From: Lachnoclostridium sp. Marseille-P6806
Lineage (GTDB): Bacteria > Bacillota > Clostridia > Lachnospirales > Lachnospiraceae
Reading direction: 5' to 3'
DNA length: 64,000 bases
Assembly (NCBI RefSeq): GCF_900625025.1
Contig: NZ_LR130575.1
Coordinates: 366,271 to 430,270, forward strand
Made by a program: the position numbers and the translations under genes. The notes under the pieces were generated by a model. That model was not told where the DNA came from. It saw only the letters and a program-made list of their open reading frames with translations, and searched no databases. Shown one piece after another: positions 60,958 through 64,000 of this stretch (position 1 is its first letter; every line of letters begins with the position of its first letter).

Positions 60958-62178
60958 TTGCATACACAAAATTCATCAATGAAACGAATTGCGACTCTGG
61001 GCGCCGCTCCAAACGCCGCGTCAAAGCGTCTGGCCGTCCGCAGGGATCGCCGTTTCTGCTACGACATCGTATACACGGACGGCTTCGACAGCCTCTGGCC
61101 CGAGCTGTGCCTCGCCGGGGTAAAAGCGGACGGAACCGCGCTTCCCGCAGCGGAAGCCGTTCCGAATACCTCCTCCTGCCGTTGGCACAGGGCCGCACTC
61201 ATTACCGACAGCAATGTCGCGCCGCTCTATGCAGAGGCGGTCCGGGAGCTGCTTGCCGGGCACGGCCTCGACGTATCCGTGTACATTCTTCCTGCCGGAG
61301 AGGAGAACAAGACGCTCGATCACATCCGGGAAATCTACCGCTTTCTCATTGAGAAGCACTTTGACCGCCGCTCTCTTTTGATCGCGCTGGGCGGGGGAGT
61401 CGTGGGAGATATGACCGGCTATGCGGCCGCAACATTCCTGCGCGGCGTCGACTTCATCCAGATTCCCACGACGCTTCTTGCACAGGCGGACAGCAGCATC
61501 GGCGGCAAGACCGGCGTTGATTTCGACGGCTACAAAAATATGGTCGGCGCATTTTATATGCCGAGACTGGTCTACACCAATGTTTCCGTTCTTCAGTCAC
61601 TGGACGCCCGCCAGTTTTCCGGCGGCTTTGCCGAAGTCATGAAGCACGGGCTGATCCGCAGCGCGGAGTATTATGAATGGCTCATCGATCAGAGCTACGA
61701 GATTCTGGACAGGGACAGCGGCACTCTCTTAGATATGCTGTATGAGAGCAATCAGATCAAGCGCCGAATCGTCGAGGCGGATCCCCTCGAAAAAAAAGAC
61801 CGCATGCTCTTGAATTTCGGGCATACGCTGGGACATGCCATCGAAAAATACAGCCGCTTTACGCTGACGCACGGCGAATGCGTGGCGCTCGGCTGTGTCG
61901 CCGCCTCGTATATCTCATGGAAAAAGGGCTTTCTTCCCATGGAGGAATATTACGAGATCAGAGATATGTTTGTGCCTTTCGGGCTCCCCATTTCCGCAGA
62001 AAAGCTCGACACGGAGCAGGTTCTCCGTCTGGTGCGCTCCGATAAAAAGAATCTTGACGGAGCGCTGTCCTTTATCCTGCTCCGCAGAGTAGGCCGCGCC
62101 TTTGTCTCGCAGGAGGTCACGGACGACGATATGCGGGCTGCGCTGCAGGAGATAAGCTATCGCGAGGAGGGAGAGTAA
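60958..62178 (+). CDS. aroB: 3-dehydroquinate synthase
   Basis: NAD and metal-dependent cyclisation of DAHP, second shikimate step. GGGVVGDMTGY, PTTLLAQADSSIGGKTGVD, NFGHTLGHAIEKY and THGECVALG hold the cofactor and metal-binding residues. The frame is open back to 60850 through the sepF terminator. The TTG at 60958 has CAGGAG 8 nt upstream and gives 406 aa; an ATG at 60979 is the alternative. An N-terminal region of about 40 residues is longer than usual. lspA starts directly after the stop. Confidence 0.95.
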   Translation: MHTQNSSMKRIATLGAAPNAASKRLAVRRDRRFCYDIVYTDGFDSLWPELCLAGVKADGTALPAAEAVPNTSSCRWHRAALITDSNVAPLYAEAVRELLAGHGLDVSVYILPAGEENKTLDHIREIYRFLIEKHFDRRSLLIALGGGVVGDMTGYAAATFLRGVDFIQIPTTLLAQADSSIGGKTGVDFDGYKNMVGAFYMPRLVYTNVSVLQSLDARQFSGGFAEVMKHGLIRSAEYYEWLIDQSYEILDRDSGTLLDMLYESNQIKRRIVEADPLEKKDRMLLNFGHTLGHAIEKYSRFTLTHGECVALGCVAASYISWKKGFLPMEEYYEIRDMFVPFGLPISAEKLDTEQVLRLVRSDKKNLDGALSFILLRRVGRAFVSQEVTDDDMRAALQEISYREEGE

Positions 62179-62700
62179 ATGGAGCGAACGAAATCCGTCA
62201 ATGGAAAAAAACGGCTTTTTGCCGATTTTGCGCTGTTTTTGATTGCCGCGGCGTTCGACCTCATCACCAAAGCCGCGGCAGCGGACAGACTGAAAGGACA
62301 GCCGGAGCTTCCTCTGCTTCCCGGAATACTGGAGCTCCGCTATCTGGAAAATCACGGCGCGGCTTTCAGCCTCTTTCAGAATGGCCGAATCATGTTTTCC
62401 ATCGTCGCCGTGAGCGCCGTCATTCTCATTGCCGCAATGCTGCTGCGACCCCCCGCCACGCGGCGCTACCTGCCGTTCCGCCTCTGCCTCGTCGCTGTGG
62501 CTGCCGGCGCGGCCGGTAATCTCGCGGATCGTCTGCTTTACGGGTATGTGCGCGATTTTATCTATTTTGTGCTCATTGACTTCCCGATATTTAATGTAGC
62601 CGACATTTACGTCACCTGCGCCGCCGCGCTTCTATGTATTCTGATTCTGTTCTATTACCGCGAGGAAGACTTCGCTTTTCTGAGGAGGCGTGTGTCCTGA
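62179..62700 (+). CDS. lspA: Lipoprotein signal peptidase (signal peptidase II)
   Basis: Membrane aspartyl protease that removes lipoprotein signal peptides, e.g. of the DacA lipoprotein in this window. Four hydrophobic helices; the catalytic pair is expected in GYVRDF (D126) and FNVADI (D142), and GNLADRLLYG is the conserved loop between. The stop overlaps the rluD start (TGATG). GAGGAGGGAG precedes the ATG. Confidence 0.94.
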   Translation: MERTKSVNGKKRLFADFALFLIAAAFDLITKAAAADRLKGQPELPLLPGILELRYLENHGAAFSLFQNGRIMFSIVAVSAVILIAAMLLRPPATRRYLPFRLCLVAVAAGAAGNLADRLLYGYVRDFIYFVLIDFPIFNVADIYVTCAAALLCILILFYYREEDFAFLRRRVS

Positions 62701-63641
62701 TGCCGCAGTATACATTCACCGTGTCGGAGGAAGAGGAGAGGGAGCGGCTCGATGCGCTCCTCGGGAAGCATATTCCGGAGCATTCCCGGAGCTTCCTGTC
62801 GCAGCTTATCCGCGGCGGCTCTGTTACGGTAAACGGAACGGAGCAGAAAGCCTCCTACCGGACGCGCAAAAACGACATTCTGCAGGTAACGGTCCCGGAA
62901 AAAAGCACCCCTGACATTCTTCCGGAGGAAATCGCTCTGGATATTCTCTACGAAGATGAGGATATTCTGATTGTCAATAAGCCCAAGGGCATGGTGGTTC
63001 ACCCCGCCGCCGGACATGCGGCCGGAACGCTGGTCAACGCCGTCATGGCGCACTGCCGTGGCTCGCTCAGCGGCATAAACGGCGTCCTGCGCCCAGGTAT
63101 CGTGCACCGGATTGATAAGGATACAACCGGATCCGTAATTGTATGCAAGAACGATGCCGCTCATCGGAGCATCGCCGACCAGCTAAGGGAGCACAGTCTG
63201 ACCCGGAGATATTACGCGATCGTATACGGCACAATCCCCGAAGATAATCTGACCATTCACCGGCGGATCGGACGGGACCCGAAAGACCGCAAAAAAATGG
63301 CCGTCGTCCCGCCAACGGCAGGAAAAGACGCCATAACCCACGTTCACGTCCTCGAGCGCTTCCGGAATTTTACCTACGTGGAATGCCGTCTGGAAACCGG
63401 CAGAACGCATCAGATCCGCGTTCATATGGCGTCCGCCGGCCACCCGGTGCTCGGAGACAGCGTGTACGCCGGCGCGCGCAGGTCGCCGTTTAGGGAGCTT
63501 CAGGGACAGACTCTGCATGCCGGCATCTTAGGCTTCCGGCACCCGGTTTCCGGTGAGTATATCGAGACGCAGGCGCCTCTCCCCGCATATTTCGAAGAGC
63601 TTCTTAGAAAACTCCGTGCAGAAAAACTCCGTGCACAGTAA
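62700..63641 (+). CDS. Ribosomal large subunit pseudouridine synthase, RluD type
   Basis: A 313-aa pseudouridine synthase with an N-terminal S4 RNA-binding domain (about 12-75) and the catalytic domain with HRIDKDTTG (D139). IVNKPKGMVVHPAAGH and LETGRTHQIRVHM are conserved. The ATG at 62700 (GAGGAGG upstream) overlaps the lspA stop; an earlier ATG lies inside lspA. The lspA-rluD order is common. Whether it modifies 23S positions 1911/1915/1917 or others is not certain. Confidence 0.93.
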   Translation: MPQYTFTVSEEEERERLDALLGKHIPEHSRSFLSQLIRGGSVTVNGTEQKASYRTRKNDILQVTVPEKSTPDILPEEIALDILYEDEDILIVNKPKGMVVHPAAGHAAGTLVNAVMAHCRGSLSGINGVLRPGIVHRIDKDTTGSVIVCKNDAAHRSIADQLREHSLTRRYYAIVYGTIPEDNLTIHRRIGRDPKDRKKMAVVPPTAGKDAITHVHVLERFRNFTYVECRLETGRTHQIRVHMASAGHPVLGDSVYAGARRSPFRELQGQTLHAGILGFRHPVSGEYIETQAPLPAYFEELLRKLRAEKLRAQ

Positions 63642-63670
63642 AAATTTTATACAGAAACCTTAAATTTTTT

Positions 63671-64000
63671 GGCTAGTGTAAAGTTTTCGTAGGAATACAG
63701 TATATAAAAAGGGATACCCCCTTTTGTGCTAAGATTAATGCACCACACAACAATCCGGCACAGAAAAGAGGTACCCCCTATGCTTGAAAGTATACTACAG
63801 TTTGGCCAGAGCGGGATTCCTGAACTGGTACAAATCCAGGAAAGTTTCTTCGATGATCCGACGAAGATTGCAGAATTCATCCATGATGGATCCGGGATCT
63901 TTATCCGGGCAGCCCTCCACTTCTTTGGTGAGACGTTCACCCGGCTTGACGAACACCTGCGGAACAGCTTCTGCCGGAAAAAGGACTGGTACATCGTCCG
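63671..64000 (+). mobile_element. ISLre2-family insertion sequence, left end (partial)
   Basis: The element appears to begin near GGCTAGTGTAAAG at 63671, about 30 nt after rluD, and runs off the window. The DNA here is clearly richer in A+T than the neighbouring genes. The family call rests on the transposase N-terminus; the exact terminus is inferred since the right end is not visible. Confidence 0.7.
63780..64000 (+). CDS. ISLre2-family (UPF0236) transposase, N-terminal part
   Basis: Open from ATG at 63780 to the window edge (about 73 codons): MLESILQFGQSGIPELVQIQ at the start, then RLDEHLRNSFCRKKDWYIVR at the end of the visible part. The final RKKDWYIVR block is the conserved start region of ISLre2/UPF0236 transposases. 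AGAGG precedes the start. Catalytic residues lie beyond the edge, so intactness cannot be judged. Confidence 0.8.
   Translation, partial: MLESILQFGQSGIPELVQIQESFFDDPTKIAEFIHDGSGIFIRAALHFFGETFTRLDEHLRNSFCRKKDWYIV

Overview
The window looks like chromosomal DNA of a fairly GC-rich clostridial Firmicute, most likely a Lachnospiraceae-type gut anaerobe. The reasons are the gene orders radC-mreB-mreC-mreD-pbp2-rodA-mgsA, miaB-mutS-mutL-miaA followed by a methionine gamma-lyase-like gene, HlyD-like protein-yggS-sepF, and serC-serA-DUF1015, together with AGGAGG-type ribosome binding sites and frequent GTG/TTG starts. Almost everything lies on the + strand. The exceptions are the polyamine transporter genes at the left edge and one tRNA. 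No rRNA, CRISPR array, prophage or plasmid functions were seen.

Layout. 1-2.6 kb (minus): potA-potB-potC polyamine importer, with potC cut by the edge. 2.9-7.0 kb: lactonase-like beta-propeller, aroC, tgt, yajC, then a three-hairpin structured stretch ending in a terminator. 7.1-11.6 kb: leuB-ilvD-ilvB, without ilvN, leuC or leuD. 11.6-18.2 kb: L,D-transpeptidase, serC-serA-DUF1015, and a GlgB homologue whose active-site motifs are degraded. 18.3 kb: tRNA-Thr(CGT) on the minus strand with a clear promoter and terminator. 18.6-26 kb: argH, asd, topB, a left-handed beta-helix protein and a large serine hydrolase. 26-35 kb: purine nucleoside phosphorylase, an MtaD/SsnA-type deaminase, a membrane-anchored MutS-like ATPase, rnhA, dut, gltX and a UvrD-type helicase, with two copies of an intergenic repeat that supplies the ribosome binding site of the next gene. 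35-38.5 kb: a second GH13 homologue with degraded active site, a DUF5662 protein and a possible PD-(D/E)XK protein. 38.5-48.5 kb: pepT, miaB, mutS, mutL, miaA and a PLP enzyme. 48.5-57.3 kb: radC and the cell-elongation genes mreBCD, pbp2, rodA, mgsA and a lipoprotein DacA. 57.3-60.8 kb: a small P-loop protein, HlyD-like membrane protein, yggS and sepF. 61-63.6 kb: aroB, lspA, rluD. From about 63.67 kb an ISLre2-family insertion sequence runs off the right edge.

How the genes fit together. The window is mostly core metabolism (aromatic, branched-chain, serine, arginine and aspartate-family amino acids), translation quality (tgt, miaA, miaB, gltX, rluD), DNA maintenance (mutS, mutL, topB, radC, helicase) and envelope growth and division (mre/rod cluster, PBPs, L,D-transpeptidase, lspA, sepF). 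The least explained parts are two independent GH13 alpha-glucan enzyme homologues that both lack the catalytic residues, a MgsA with a D-to-E change at the catalytic-base position, the RBS-carrying repeat family, the three-hairpin leader before leuB, and several uncharacterised proteins (P-loop 139 aa, PD-(D/E)XK-like 251 aa, DUF5662, membrane MutS-like).
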